A stretch of 64,000 nt of DNA from positions 868,001-932,000 of the forward strand of contig NZ_WAAO01000001.1 in assembly GCF_008868005.1 (NCBI RefSeq). Reading direction: 5' to 3'. The stretch comes from Microbacterium algeriense. Lineage in GTDB: Bacteria; Actinomycetota; Actinomycetes; Actinomycetales; Microbacteriaceae. The notes below the pieces were generated by a model that did no database searches, was not told where the DNA came from, and was given only the letters and a program-made list of their open reading frames with translations. Made by a program: the position numbers and the translations under genes. Below, in pieces: positions 49,015 through 58,044 of this stretch (the stretch's first letter is position 1; the number at the start of each line of letters is the position of its first letter).

Positions 49015-49957
49015 CGGCGCCGCCCCGCTGGGTCCCTGAGCCGCCGACCTGGGTCCCTGAGCTTGTCGAAGAGTCGCCTACCCGGGTCCCTGAGCCGCCT
49101 ACCTGGGTCCCTGAGCCGCCTGCCTGGGTCCCTGAGCTTGTCGAAGGGCCGCCTACCCGGGTCCCTGAGCCGCCTACCTGGGTCCCTGAGCTTGTCGAAG
49201 GGCCGCCTACCTGGGTCCCTGAGCTTGTCGAAGGGCCGAGCATGTGGCGAGCGAGCATCGTGCTGCCCGCGACGGCGACGGGCATGATCGCGACCGCCCC
49301 GCCGGGGATCAGGAAGCACAGCTGCGTCGCGACGCCGAAGCCGAGCACCCGGGCGCGATTCCCCGCGAACAGGGCGGCGCGGTCGGCCGGGCTGAGGTCG
49401 CGGGCGTCGAAGGCGCGACCGGTGAGCTCGCGCGCCAGCAGTCGACCGGTGAGCACGACACCGGCGATCGGCCCGAGGAAGCCGCCCACGGCCGGGATGA
49501 GTCCGATCAGCAGCACCAGGACCGCGATCAGCAGACCCAGCAGCACCAGCCGCAGACCCTCGCCCAGCGTCGTCCAGAAGCTGCCGCCGTCGCCGGAGGG
49601 CGGGTCGCCGAGGTCGACTTCAATCGCATGCCAGATGCGCTGGTAGAACGGGTCGCCGATGGTGAGGGTCAGCGCGCTGAAGACGACCGCCGCGAGGGCC
49701 AGGGCGGCGGCCACGACCACGAAGCCGACGGCCGCGCGCAGCAGCCCGCGCCACGGCTCGATCCACCCCTCGGCGAAGGGGGTGAGCCAGGCCGAGACCG
49801 ACGGCATCCCCCACACCAGCGGCACGATCGCGGCGGCGAGCAGGAGGAACGCGATGATCGCGGGGACGAGTCCGAGCGCCATGAGCCCGGGGCGCGTGCG
49901 CCACAGGCCGAATCCGCGCGGCAGGGTGCGGACGCCGGCCGCGAACTCTCGGATCAT
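49007..49957 (-). CDS. EI24/CysZ-like membrane protein with repeat-encoded C-terminus
   Basis: 316 residues. Four to six helices; LVPAIIAFLLLAAAIVPLVW, TLTIGDPFYQRIWHAIEVDLGDPPSG, GLIPAVGGFLGPIAGVVLTGRLLARELTGRAFDARDLSP and ARVLGFGVATQLCFLIPGGAVAIMPVAVAGSTMLARHML match the EI24 family, linked in CysZ to sulfate uptake. The last 75 residues (GPSTSSGTQVGG repeats) come from the repeat array and replace a normal tail; the stop lies within nei. TACGCT with seven bases to the ATG is a possible leaderless promoter. Confidence 0.87.
   Translation of the reverse strand: MIREFAAGVRTLPRGFGLWRTRPGLMALGLVPAIIAFLLLAAAIVPLVWGMPSVSAWLTPFAEGWIEPWRGLLRAAVGFVVVAAALALAAVVFSALTLTIGDPFYQRIWHAIEVDLGDPPSGDGGSFWTTLGEGLRLVLLGLLIAVLVLLIGLIPAVGGFLGPIAGVVLTGRLLARELTGRAFDARDLSPADRAALFAGNRARVLGFGVATQLCFLIPGGAVAIMPVAVAGSTMLARHMLGPSTSSGTQVGGPSTSSGTQVGGSGTRVGGPSTSSGTQAGGSGTQVGGSGTRVGDSSTSSGTQVGGSGTQRGGAGA
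49028..49237. repeat. Repeat array in the EI24 C-terminus
   Basis: Four core copies CTGAGCTTGTCGAAG (49057, about 49132, 49186, 49219) alternating with GGGTCCCTGAGCCGCCTACCT units of 21 bases. Translated as GPSTSSGTQVGG and GSGTQVGG. Confidence 0.95.
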
Positions 49958-49964
49958 GGTCTCC

Positions 49965-49970
49965 AGCGTA
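49965..49970 (-). promoter_or_regulatory. Candidate -10 box for the EI24 gene
   Basis: TACGCT, minus strand, seven bases (GGAGACC) before the ATG; GGAGA may alternatively be a ribosome site. Confidence 0.35.
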
Positions 49971-49979
49971 GGCGCACGC

Positions 49980-52900
49980 TCAGACCGCCTTGCGGAGCGT
50001 GAAGCCGCGGGGTGTCTGCACGAATCCGGCCTCCTGCAGCGCGAGCGCGAGCTCCGTGCCGTACACGCCCTCGCCGTTGACCTTCTCGACGGTCAGGGTG
50101 TCGAGGCGTCGGCTGCGGGCGGTCGCCGCGAGGTCGGCGGCTGCGGCGCGGAGCACCTCCCCGTCGTCGCTGAACGACAGCACCGTGCGGCCACCGCGCT
50201 CGAGCGAGAGCACGAGCGCGCCGTCGACGAGCACGACGAGGGCACCGGCCTTGCGCCCAGGGCGGTGCGACACCCCCTCGAGCTTGGGCCAGCCGAGTGC
50301 GGCACCGTACGGGTTCGCGGGATCGGTCGCCGCAAGCGTCACGGCCGTGCGCGGCGGCGGGTCGGCGAGGCCGGCGTAGGTGCGCAGCCGGTCGACCGTG
50401 CCCGAGGCGGCGAACTGGGCCGCGCCGAGCTTCTCGATCACGTAGCCGCGGCGGCAGTGGCCGGCCTCCTCGAATCCGGCCAGCACACGGTACGCCTGGG
50501 CGAAGCCGCCTGGCACGCCCTCGGCCTGCACCGCGCCCCGTGTGACGACGCCGTAGCGATCGAGCAGGAGCCCCGCGGTGACGGTCGCGCGGCGCGAGGC
50601 GTCCTTCTCGGTCTCGGGCAGCAGCGACCAGCGTCCGCCGATCGAGGTGGGGCGGGGAGCGGTGCGGGTGAGGGACATCCCGCGATAGGTACGGGCCCGC
50701 GGAGCCTTCCGCTTCACCTTGTGCGCCTGCGACCCGCCGGCGAGCAGCGAGCGGATCGGTGCGAAGGTGTCGTTCGTCACGTGCCCCGACCAGGTGAGCG
50801 ACCACAGCGCCTCCAGCACGGACTGCTCGTTCTCCGCCGCGGTCATCTCCTTGAGCTGGGCGGCGAAGTACGCGCCGCCGATCTGCAGAGACTGGAGGAT
50901 CCGCGCCTCGAGGGAGTCGACCGCGATTTCGGCCTCGGGCTCGGGCAGCGTGAACGGGGCGAGGTCGGCGGGGTGCAGCGACACCCATCCGTCGCGCCCG
51001 GGGAGAGTCCCGTGTCCGGACCAGATCACCTCGCCCGCCGAGGTCAGCTCGTCCAGCATCGCGGGGGAGTAGTCGCGCACCCGGGACGGCAGGACGAGCG
51101 ACTCCCACGCGCTCGCCGGGATCGGCACTCCGGCGAACTGCTCGATCACGGTGAGCACACCGTCGACGCCTTCCAGCGGCCGCCCGAGGTGCTGCCAGTC
51201 CGGCAGGAACCGCGCGTACGCCTCCGGCGACACCGGCTCCACGGACCCGCGGATCGCCGCGAGCGAGCGCATCCGGAGGCGGCGCAGCACCTCGCTGTCG
51301 CACCACTCGAGGTCGTCGCCGCTGCCGGCAGCCGTCGGCAGGAAGTAGCCGCTCGTGAGGCGGCCGGCGGTCTCGAGTCTCTGCAGCGTGTGTCGGGCGA
51401 CAGCGGCGCCGAGGCCGAAGCGGGCCGCGACGGCATCGGTCGTGAACGGGCCGTGGGTGCGCGCGTGACGCGCGACCAGGTCGCCGAGCGGATCCGCGAC
51501 GGGTTCGAGGAAGGCGACGGGGATGCCGGTGGGGAGGGCTGCGCCCAGCGCGTCCCGCAGCCGACCCGCGTCTTCGATCGCGGCCACACGGCCCGCGCCG
51601 GCGACCGTCACCGGGATGGCTCTGCGCGCCGCGATGAGCTGGTCGAGCAGCGCAGCGGCCGTCGCCCCGTCGGTCGAATCGGGGTCGAGGCGGGCCGCGA
51701 CCTCCTCGGCGTCGAGCGGGCCGAGCATCCGCAGCAGGTCCGCCACGCCCTCGAGTCCGCGCGCGCGACGGTCGGGATCGAGGCGCTGCGCCTCGCGCTC
51801 GAACTGTGCGATGACGTCGGGGTCGAGCAGTTCGCGCAGCTCGACCGTGCCGAGCAGCTCGCCCAGCAGGGCGGGGTCGACGGACAGCGCCGCCGCCCGG
51901 CGTTCGGCGAGCGGCGAGTCGCCCTCGTACATGAACGCGCCGACGTAGCCGAAGAGCAGATCGCGCGCGTAGGGCGAGGGCTGGCCCGGTTCGGTCTCGA
52001 TCAGGCGGATGCGGCGGTCCGCGATCGAGGTGGCGAGCGTGCGGAGGGAGGGGAGGTCGTAGACGTCCTGCAGCACCTCGCGCAGCGTCTCCAGGATCAC
52101 CGGGAAGGTGGGATGGCGCCGCGCGACCTCGAGCAGCTGCGCCGATCGCTGACGCTGCTGCCACAGCGGCGTGCGCTTGTTCGGATTCATGCGCGGCATC
52201 AGCAGGGCGCGAGCGGCGCACTCCCGGAAGCGCGAGGCGAACAGCGCAGACCCGCCCACCTCCTGCGTGACGAGGACCTCGAGCTCGTCCGGATCGAACA
52301 CGAACAGCTCGGCACCCGGAGGCTCGGCTTCGGCATCGGGGATGCGCACGATGATGCCGTCGTCGCTCGCGACCGCGGAGCCCTCGACCCCGAGGCGCTC
52401 CCTGACGCGGGCGTTGATCGCCAGTGCCCACGGCGCGTGCACCTTCATGCCGTACGGGGAATGCAGGATGACGCGCCAGTCGCCGACCTCGTCGCGGCCG
52501 CGCTCGACGGTGAGGGTGCGGTCGGTGGGCAGGGTGCCCGTCGCCTCGCGCTGCTCGGTCAGATGGGCCATCAGGTTCGCGCGCGCCTGCTCGTCGAGAC
52601 CGGCGTCGATCAGCCGCTGCTGCGCCTTCTCGGGGGCGGCGGACGACACCTCGCGGGAGAACGCGCCCAGCGCTTCGCCGAGCTCGAACGGTCGGCCGAT
52701 GCCGTCGCCGTGCCAGAACGGCACCTTGCCCGGCTGTCCGTAGGCGGGGATCACGTTGACGCGATCGTGCGTGATCTCCGCGATCCGCCAGCTCGTGGTG
52801 CCGAGCGTGAACACGTCGCCGACCCGCGACTCGTAGACCATCTCCTCGTCGAGCTCGCCAACGCGGGCTCCGGTGGACTCCCCGGCCACGAACACCCCGA

Positions 52901-54671
52901 ACAGGCCGCGGTCGGGGATCGTGCCGCCGCTGGTGACCGCGATCCGCTGGGCGCCCGGTCGTCCCGTCAGCGTCCCGGCGTCGCGGTCCCACACGAGTCG
53001 AGGGCGCAGTTCCGCGAACTCGTCGGAGGGGAAGCGTCCGGCCAGCAGGTCGAGCGTCGCCTCGTACGCCGAACGGGGGAGCGCCTGGAAGGGGGCGGAG
53101 CGGCGGACCGTCTCGAACCACTCCTCGACGCTGATCGCGCCGAGCGCGCTCGCCGCGACGGTCTGCTGCGCGAGGATGTCGAGCGGATTGCGCGGCACCT
53201 GGATGGCCTCGATCTTGCCGGCCAGCATCCGCTCGGTGACGATCGCGGTGTGCAGCACGTCGCCGCGATGCTTCGGGAAGAGAGCCGCACGGCTGATCTC
53301 GCCCACCTGGTGACCGGCGCGGCCCACACGCTGCAGACCCGAGGCCGCCGAGGGCGGGGCCTCGACCTGGATGACCAGATCCACCGCGCCCATGTCGATG
53401 CCGAGCTCGAGGCTGCTGGTCGCGACGACGCAGCGCAGCACACCCGACTTCAGCTCCTCCTCCACCTGGGCACGCTGCTCCTTGGAGACCGAGCCGTGGT
53501 GGGCCTTCGCGAGCACCGGGTCCGCACCGGCGGTCGCTCCGGCCTGCGCCATCATGGCCGCCGGCACGGTCGCCTCCGGCAGGGCCACGCCGATCCGCTC
53601 GGAGTAGATCTCGTTCAGTCGTCCGGTCAGCCTCTCGGCGAGCCGGCGGGAGTTGGCGAACACGATCGTCGAGTTGTTCTGCAGGATGCGGTCGACGATC
53701 GCCTCCTCCACGTGCGGCCACACGGATCCGGTGACCTCGGTGTACTCCGCATCCTCCGCACGGAGCTCGGCCCCCGCGCCGGACGCGGCACCGGGAGGCG
53801 GCGGGGGGTTGGTCATGTCGTCCATCGGCACGACGACGCCGAGCTCGAACGTCTTGGACGCCGGCGGTGCGACGATCTCCACGGGAGCCGCGCCGCCGAG
53901 GAACCGGGCCACCTCGTCGATCGGACGCACGGTGGCCGAGAGCCCGATGCGCTGCGCGGGCGGGACCGCACCGGACCCGTCAGCCCGTCCAACGGTGGGT
54001 CCCTGAGCCTGTCGAAGGGTGGGTCCCTGCGCCCGTCGTTCGCTGGGTCCCTGAGCCTGTCGAAGGGCGTGTGCGGAGCGCAGCGCGTCGAGCCGTTCCA
54101 GGCTGACCGCGAGGTGCGCTCCGCGCTTGGTGGCTGCGACGGCGTGCACCTCGTCGATGATCACGGTGTGCACGTCGCGCAGGGTCTCGCCCGCGCGGCT
54201 CGTGAGCATGAGGTAGAGCGACTCGGGCGTCGTGATCAGGATGTCGGGCGGATCCGAGACGAGCTTGCGGCGATCGCTGGAGGTGGTGTCGCCGGAGCGG
54301 ACCCCCACGGTGACGGCGGGGGCGTCGACGCCCAGCCGGCGCGCCGACTGCCCGATGCCGACCAGAGGCGAGCGGAGGTTGCGCTCCACGTCGACGCCGA
54401 GCGCCTTGAGCGGCGAGATGTAGAGGATGCGGGTGCGGGCGGCATCCTTCTTCGGCTCCTCGGGTGCGGCCATGCGCTCGCGGAAGACGCTGTCGATCGC
54501 CCACAGGAACGCGGACAGCGTCTTGCCCGAGCCGGTGGGCGCGACGACGAGCGCGTGCTTGCCTGCGGAGATCGCCTCCCAGGCTCCGGTCTGGGCGGGC
54601 GTGGGCGCGCTGAAGGCACCACGGAACCAGTCCTGCGTTGCCGGGGTGAAACGGTCGAGCACATCGCTCAT
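49980..54671 (-). CDS. lhr: Lhr-type ATP-dependent helicase
   Basis: 1563 residues, full-size for long Lhr. Motif I APTGSGKT, motif II IIDEVHAV, motif III GLSATVRP, motif IV IVFANSRRLAERL, motif VI GLQRVGRAGHQVGE; then the winged-helix and Lhr-core domains and the large C-terminal domain ending near ALQEAGFVQTPRGFTLRK. A 3'-5' helicase acting on DNA or RNA:DNA hybrids, with a repair role in mycobacteria. Between motifs II and III about 30 residues (ALRQAQGPSERRAQGP) derive from repeats at 53996-54068. GGAGGG before the ATG. Confidence 0.96.
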   Translation of the reverse strand: MSDVLDRFTPATQDWFRGAFSAPTPAQTGAWEAISAGKHALVVAPTGSGKTLSAFLWAIDSVFRERMAAPEEPKKDAARTRILYISPLKALGVDVERNLRSPLVGIGQSARRLGVDAPAVTVGVRSGDTTSSDRRKLVSDPPDILITTPESLYLMLTSRAGETLRDVHTVIIDEVHAVAATKRGAHLAVSLERLDALRSAHALRQAQGPSERRAQGPTLRQAQGPTVGRADGSGAVPPAQRIGLSATVRPIDEVARFLGGAAPVEIVAPPASKTFELGVVVPMDDMTNPPPPPGAASGAGAELRAEDAEYTEVTGSVWPHVEEAIVDRILQNNSTIVFANSRRLAERLTGRLNEIYSERIGVALPEATVPAAMMAQAGATAGADPVLAKAHHGSVSKEQRAQVEEELKSGVLRCVVATSSLELGIDMGAVDLVIQVEAPPSAASGLQRVGRAGHQVGEISRAALFPKHRGDVLHTAIVTERMLAGKIEAIQVPRNPLDILAQQTVAASALGAISVEEWFETVRRSAPFQALPRSAYEATLDLLAGRFPSDEFAELRPRLVWDRDAGTLTGRPGAQRIAVTSGGTIPDRGLFGVFVAGESTGARVGELDEEMVYESRVGDVFTLGTTSWRIAEITHDRVNVIPAYGQPGKVPFWHGDGIGRPFELGEALGAFSREVSSAAPEKAQQRLIDAGLDEQARANLMAHLTEQREATGTLPTDRTLTVERGRDEVGDWRVILHSPYGMKVHAPWALAINARVRERLGVEGSAVASDDGIIVRIPDAEAEPPGAELFVFDPDELEVLVTQEVGGSALFASRFRECAARALLMPRMNPNKRTPLWQQRQRSAQLLEVARRHPTFPVILETLREVLQDVYDLPSLRTLATSIADRRIRLIETEPGQPSPYARDLLFGYVGAFMYEGDSPLAERRAAALSVDPALLGELLGTVELRELLDPDVIAQFEREAQRLDPDRRARGLEGVADLLRMLGPLDAEEVAARLDPDSTDGATAAALLDQLIAARRAIPVTVAGAGRVAAIEDAGRLRDALGAALPTGIPVAFLEPVADPLGDLVARHARTHGPFTTDAVAARFGLGAAVARHTLQRLETAGRLTSGYFLPTAAGSGDDLEWCDSEVLRRLRMRSLAAIRGSVEPVSPEAYARFLPDWQHLGRPLEGVDGVLTVIEQFAGVPIPASAWESLVLPSRVRDYSPAMLDELTSAGEVIWSGHGTLPGRDGWVSLHPADLAPFTLPEPEAEIAVDSLEARILQSLQIGGAYFAAQLKEMTAAENEQSVLEALWSLTWSGHVTNDTFAPIRSLLAGGSQAHKVKRKAPRARTYRGMSLTRTAPRPTSIGGRWSLLPETEKDASRRATVTAGLLLDRYGVVTRGAVQAEGVPGGFAQAYRVLAGFEEAGHCRRGYVIEKLGAAQFAASGTVDRLRTYAGLADPPPRTAVTLAATDPANPYGAALGWPKLEGVSHRPGRKAGALVVLVDGALVLSLERGGRTVLSFSDDGEVLRAAAADLAATARSRRLDTLTVEKVNGEGVYGTELALALQEAGFVQTPRGFTLRKAV
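53996..54068. repeat. Repeat element inside lhr
   Basis: Two core copies CTGAGCCTGTCGAAG and two GGGTCCCTG units. In frame on the minus strand, encoding ALRQAQGP words just before helicase motif III. Confidence 0.9.
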
Positions 54672-54765
54672 CCCTCCATCATGCGTGCTGCCACCGACAT
54701 CGGGGTCGTGACGCCGGACCTCGGGGCGGATGCTCCCGAGGCCCGGCGTCGTCGAAGCGGCTGAT

Positions 54766-56382
54766 TCAGGAGCCGAGCGAGACCTCCTGAAGTCTCCCGT
54801 CGCCGTCGATCTCGAGTGTCAGGTCGAGGTCGAGCCGGCGCAGGAACGCGTCGTCATGGCTCACGACCAGCACAGCGCCCCGGTAGGCGCGCAGCGCCTC
54901 GACGAGCTGGTCGACCGTGTCGAGGTCGAGGTTGTTCGTCGGCTCGTCGAGCATCACGAGGTGCGGAGCGGGGTCGGCGAGCAACAGCTTCGCCAGCGCC
55001 ACGCGGAAGCGCTCGCCGCCGGAGAGCGCTGCGACCGGGCGCTCCGCCGTGGCGCCGCGGATCAGGAACCGCGCGAGCCGGTTCCGGAGCTCTTTCTCGG
55101 GAACGTGCGGAGCCGCCGCGGCGATGTTCTCGAAGACGGAGCGATGCTCGTCGAGACCGTCCACCCGCTGCGGGAGGTACCCGATCAGGTCGGTGTGGGC
55201 CTCGGCGTGCAGGCCGCCCTCGAACGGGCGCGCATCCGCGACCAGCCGCTCCAGCAGGGTGGTCTTCCCGGCGCCGTTGCGCCCGATCAGGGCCACGCGC
55301 TCCGGGCCCTGGATCACCCAGGCCCGCTCCTCTTCCGCGATCGTCGCGATGCGTCGGCTGCGGGAGACCTGCGGGTCGGGCAGCTCGATCTTCATCGACG
55401 CGTCGGAGCGCACGCGGCGCCCCGCTTCGTCGAGGACGGACCGCGCCGCCTCCTCCTTGGCCCCGACCTCGGTGCGCAGCTTGCCTGCCGAGACCTCCGC
55501 GGCCATCTTCCGGCCATGGGCGACGATCTTCGGCACGCGCTTCTCGATCTCGGCCTTCTTGGCCGTCCGCGCACGGTGCGCGAGCTTGACCTCGGCCTCG
55601 ATCCGCTGGCGCTTCTCCTTGCGGAGCGTCTGAGCGGCCGTGGCCTCGGCCTGCCTCGCGGCATCCTGCTCCGCATCCAGCCAGGTGCGCCACTCGGAGT
55701 AGGGGCCGCCGAACACGCTCAGCGTGCGGCCGTACAGCTCGGCGGTCTCGTCCATCAGCTCGAGCAGCGACAGGTCGTGGCTGACGACGATGAGCGTGCC
55801 CTTCCAGGCCTGCACCATCGCCGCGAGCTTCGCTCTGGCGTCGCGGTCGAGGTTGTTGGTCGGCTCGTCGAGGAGCGTGATCGGCGCGCGACGGAGCCGG
55901 ATCCCGGCGATCGCGACGAGCACGGCCTCTCCTCCGGAGAGCTCGCCGACACGGCGATCGAGGAACTCCGGCGCGAGGCCGGCCTCGGCCAGGGCGGCCT
56001 CGGCGCGCGCCTCGATGTCCCAGTCGTCGCCGACGGCATCGAAGTGCGCGGGATCGACGTCGCCGGCCGTGATGGCCCGGACGGCGTCGAGCGCCGCGGA
56101 CACCCCGAGCAGCTCGGCGACCCGACGATCGACGTCGAGCGTGAGCTGCTGCGGCAGGTACGCGACCTCGCCCGAGGCGGTGACGAACCCGGATGTGGGT
56201 GCGAGCTCTCCGGCCATCAGCCGCAGCAGTGTGGACTTGCCTGCGCCGTTGCGTCCGACGAGGCCGGTGCGTCCGGAGCCGAACGCTCCGGACACCGCGT
56301 CGATGGCGGTCGTCCCGTCCGGCCAGGTGAAGGTGAGTCGGTCGAGGATGACCGACGCGTGAAGGGGTGCGGGGTGTGACAT
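54766..56382 (-). CDS. ABC-F family ATPase
   Basis: 538 residues, two ATPase domains and no membrane part. Domain 1: GRNGAGKSTLL, LSGGEAVLVAIA, ITLLDEPTNNLD; domain 2: GRNGAGKTTLL, LSGGERFRVALAK, LVMLDEPTNNLD. A long charged linker (about 235-345) contains the P-site tRNA-interaction motif region. ABC-F proteins act on stalled ribosomes; some protect against antibiotics, others (Uup/EttA types) are housekeeping. ATG at 56382 with AGGAGA before it. A possible hairpin (GTGTC...GACAC) around the ribosome site could control it. Confidence 0.92.
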   Translation of the reverse strand: MSHPAPLHASVILDRLTFTWPDGTTAIDAVSGAFGSGRTGLVGRNGAGKSTLLRLMAGELAPTSGFVTASGEVAYLPQQLTLDVDRRVAELLGVSAALDAVRAITAGDVDPAHFDAVGDDWDIEARAEAALAEAGLAPEFLDRRVGELSGGEAVLVAIAGIRLRRAPITLLDEPTNNLDRDARAKLAAMVQAWKGTLIVVSHDLSLLELMDETAELYGRTLSVFGGPYSEWRTWLDAEQDAARQAEATAAQTLRKEKRQRIEAEVKLAHRARTAKKAEIEKRVPKIVAHGRKMAAEVSAGKLRTEVGAKEEAARSVLDEAGRRVRSDASMKIELPDPQVSRSRRIATIAEEERAWVIQGPERVALIGRNGAGKTTLLERLVADARPFEGGLHAEAHTDLIGYLPQRVDGLDEHRSVFENIAAAAPHVPEKELRNRLARFLIRGATAERPVAALSGGERFRVALAKLLLADPAPHLVMLDEPTNNLDLDTVDQLVEALRAYRGAVLVVSHDDAFLRRLDLDLTLEIDGDGRLQEVSLGS

Positions 56383-56657
56383 GAGTGTCTCCTGTCGAGT
56401 GCGAGGGTGCACTGACACCGAGCCCCAGGCGGTCCGTGAGGAGTCACAGGACGCGGGCGAGAGGGTCTGCCGTGGAGTCGGCGATCGTCGGGTCAGCGCG
56501 CGGAAAGAGGAGCGCGGAGGCGACGGATCAGATCAAAGGACTTCCAGACACGGCGGACAGGACTCCCCGACGATACCCGGGCGTGTCGGCGTTCCGCAAC
56601 CCCGGGCGTGTCGCGCGCTCATCGCCGCGAAGGGCTCGCGCCCGCGGAGCACGATCC
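56383..56657. other. 275-base spacer upstream of the ABC-F gene
   Basis: Between two minus-strand genes. It holds the ABC-F leader with small inverted repeats (GTGTC/GACAC, AGTGC/GCACT) and, farther up, a direct repeat of CCCGGGCGTGTCG (about 56577 and 56602). No gene recognised. Confidence 0.5.
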
Positions 56658-57338
56658 TCAGGCGGAGCGCGGGCCCTCTTCCTGATCCGCGCCGATCCCC
56701 TCGATCCACTTGGTGAGGAAGCGGTGCACGTCGGCGAGCTCCTCCTCGGAGATGCTGTGCGTGAGCCCGGTGTAGACCCGGCCGGAGAGGTCGGCGTGCC
56801 CGGGCAGCCACTGCGCGGTGTGGTCGACGAGTGCGGGCGGGATGACGTCGTCGTGCGTGCCGCGACCCCAGAAGACCGGAGGGCGCAGCTCGGTCAGCGT
56901 CTCGTCGCCGGGGAGGTCGCCCGGAGCCGCGTATCCGCTCAGGGCGACGACCGCGCCGAAACGCTCCGGGGCGAGGCGCAGCGCCTGCAGCGACACGGCC
57001 GCACCCTGCGAGAAGCCGAGCAGCGCGACCGAGGGGGAATCGCCCGCCGCGGCATCGAGCCAGCGGAGGAACGCCTCGGCGGCGACCGTGACGGCCTCGG
57101 GGCTGCGGCCGTCGAGCCCGTCGATGGCGTACCAGGAGCGCCCGGGCATGGGCCACGGCGGGGCGAGGGGAGCGGCGACAGAGGCGACCGCGATGCCGGA
57201 GGGCAGATACGGGACGAGTCCGAACAGGTCGTGCTCGTCGGCGCCGTAGCCGTGCAGCAGCACGAGCAGCGGCATCCCTCCGCGGTCGGGGGAAGACCAT
57301 CTGGTCGCGGTGTCGTCGATCGTCAGGTTCTCTGTCAC
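56658..57338 (-). CDS. Alpha/beta hydrolase, phospholipase/carboxylesterase type
   Basis: 226 residues. LLVLLHGYGADEHDLFGLVPYL (oxyanion loop), LLGFSQGAAVSLQ (Ser nucleophile in GFSQG), WGRGTHDDVIPPALVDH (Asp) and GLTHSISEEEL (His). An esterase for short acyl or carboxyl esters, cytoplasmic. The GTG at 57338 with AGGATG upstream is preferred to an earlier ATG that adds 30 residues with no family match and would overlap the divergent gene. Confidence 0.87.
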   Translation of the reverse strand: MTENLTIDDTATRWSSPDRGGMPLLVLLHGYGADEHDLFGLVPYLPSGIAVASVAAPLAPPWPMPGRSWYAIDGLDGRSPEAVTVAAEAFLRWLDAAAGDSPSVALLGFSQGAAVSLQALRLAPERFGAVVALSGYAAPGDLPGDETLTELRPPVFWGRGTHDDVIPPALVDHTAQWLPGHADLSGRVYTGLTHSISEEELADVHRFLTKWIEGIGADQEEGPRSA

Positions 57339-57414
57339 ACCGTCATCCTGCCAGCAGGCACGGACGTCGGAGCCGCCGGTGTCGGTGCGGAGGGACGGCT
57401 GGTAGAAAGGACAC

Positions 57415-58020
57415 ATGGCGGTGCGCACACCTGATCCCGATCCGGAGCCCGAAGACGAAGGTCTCGGAGCCTTCCCGGATGCGAACCCGCCCGCGCCGGG
57501 TGCGAACCCCGGCTGGCTGAGCGAGTTCGAGCTCGCCGAGGCGCGTCGCCGCCTGCCGATGCTCTACGTCGAGGCGATCCCCGTGCGCACGGACGGCTCA
57601 GGGCAGGTGACCGAGATCGGCATCCTGCTGCGCTCCACGCCGCTGGGCGAGATGACCCGCACGATCGTGTCCGGGCGGGTCCGCTTCGGCGAGACCATCC
57701 GCGACGCGCTGTTCCGGCACGTCGAGAACGACCTCGGCCCGATGGCCTTCCCGCTGCTGCCGCCGCAGCCGCTGCCCTTCACGGTCGCCGAGTACTTCCC
57801 GATCCCCGGGGTCAGCGCCTTCCACGACGACCGGCAGCACGCCGTGTCCCTGGCGTTCGTCGTGCCGGTGACCGGCACGTGCGAGCCGCGTCAGGACGCC
57901 CTCGAGGTCACCTGGTTCTCGCCGGAGGCCGCGGCATCGGATGCGGTCGCCGCCGAGATGGAGAGCGGTCGCGGCACCCTGGTCCGTCAGGCTCTGGCAT
58001 ACCTGGGGCTCCTGCGCTGA
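57415..58020 (+). CDS. NUDIX hydrolase family protein (DUF4916 type)
   Basis: 201 residues. A Pro/Asp-rich N-terminus of 30 residues, then the Nudix fold with box GRVRFGETIRDALFRHVENDLG (about 83-104), where RHVEND stands for the usual REUxEE, so metal binding may be weaker. LAFVVPVTGTCEPRQDALEVTWF follows. Actinobacterial DUF4916 proteins of this form are common but uncharacterised. Start ATG with AAAGGA directly before, or leaderless from TAGAAA. Confidence 0.83.
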   Translation: MAVRTPDPDPEPEDEGLGAFPDANPPAPGANPGWLSEFELAEARRRLPMLYVEAIPVRTDGSGQVTEIGILLRSTPLGEMTRTIVSGRVRFGETIRDALFRHVENDLGPMAFPLLPPQPLPFTVAEYFPIPGVSAFHDDRQHAVSLAFVVPVTGTCEPRQDALEVTWFSPEAAASDAVAAEMESGRGTLVRQALAYLGLLR

Positions 58021-58022
58021 CG

Positions 58023-58044
58023 CCGCGCCCGCGGGCGGGCGCGG
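58023..58044. terminator. GC hairpin between convergent genes
   Basis: Ten-base perfect stem CCGCGCCCGC/GCGGGCGCGG with a two-base loop, exactly filling the gap between the NUDIX stop and the aldolase stop. No U-run. Confidence 0.55.
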
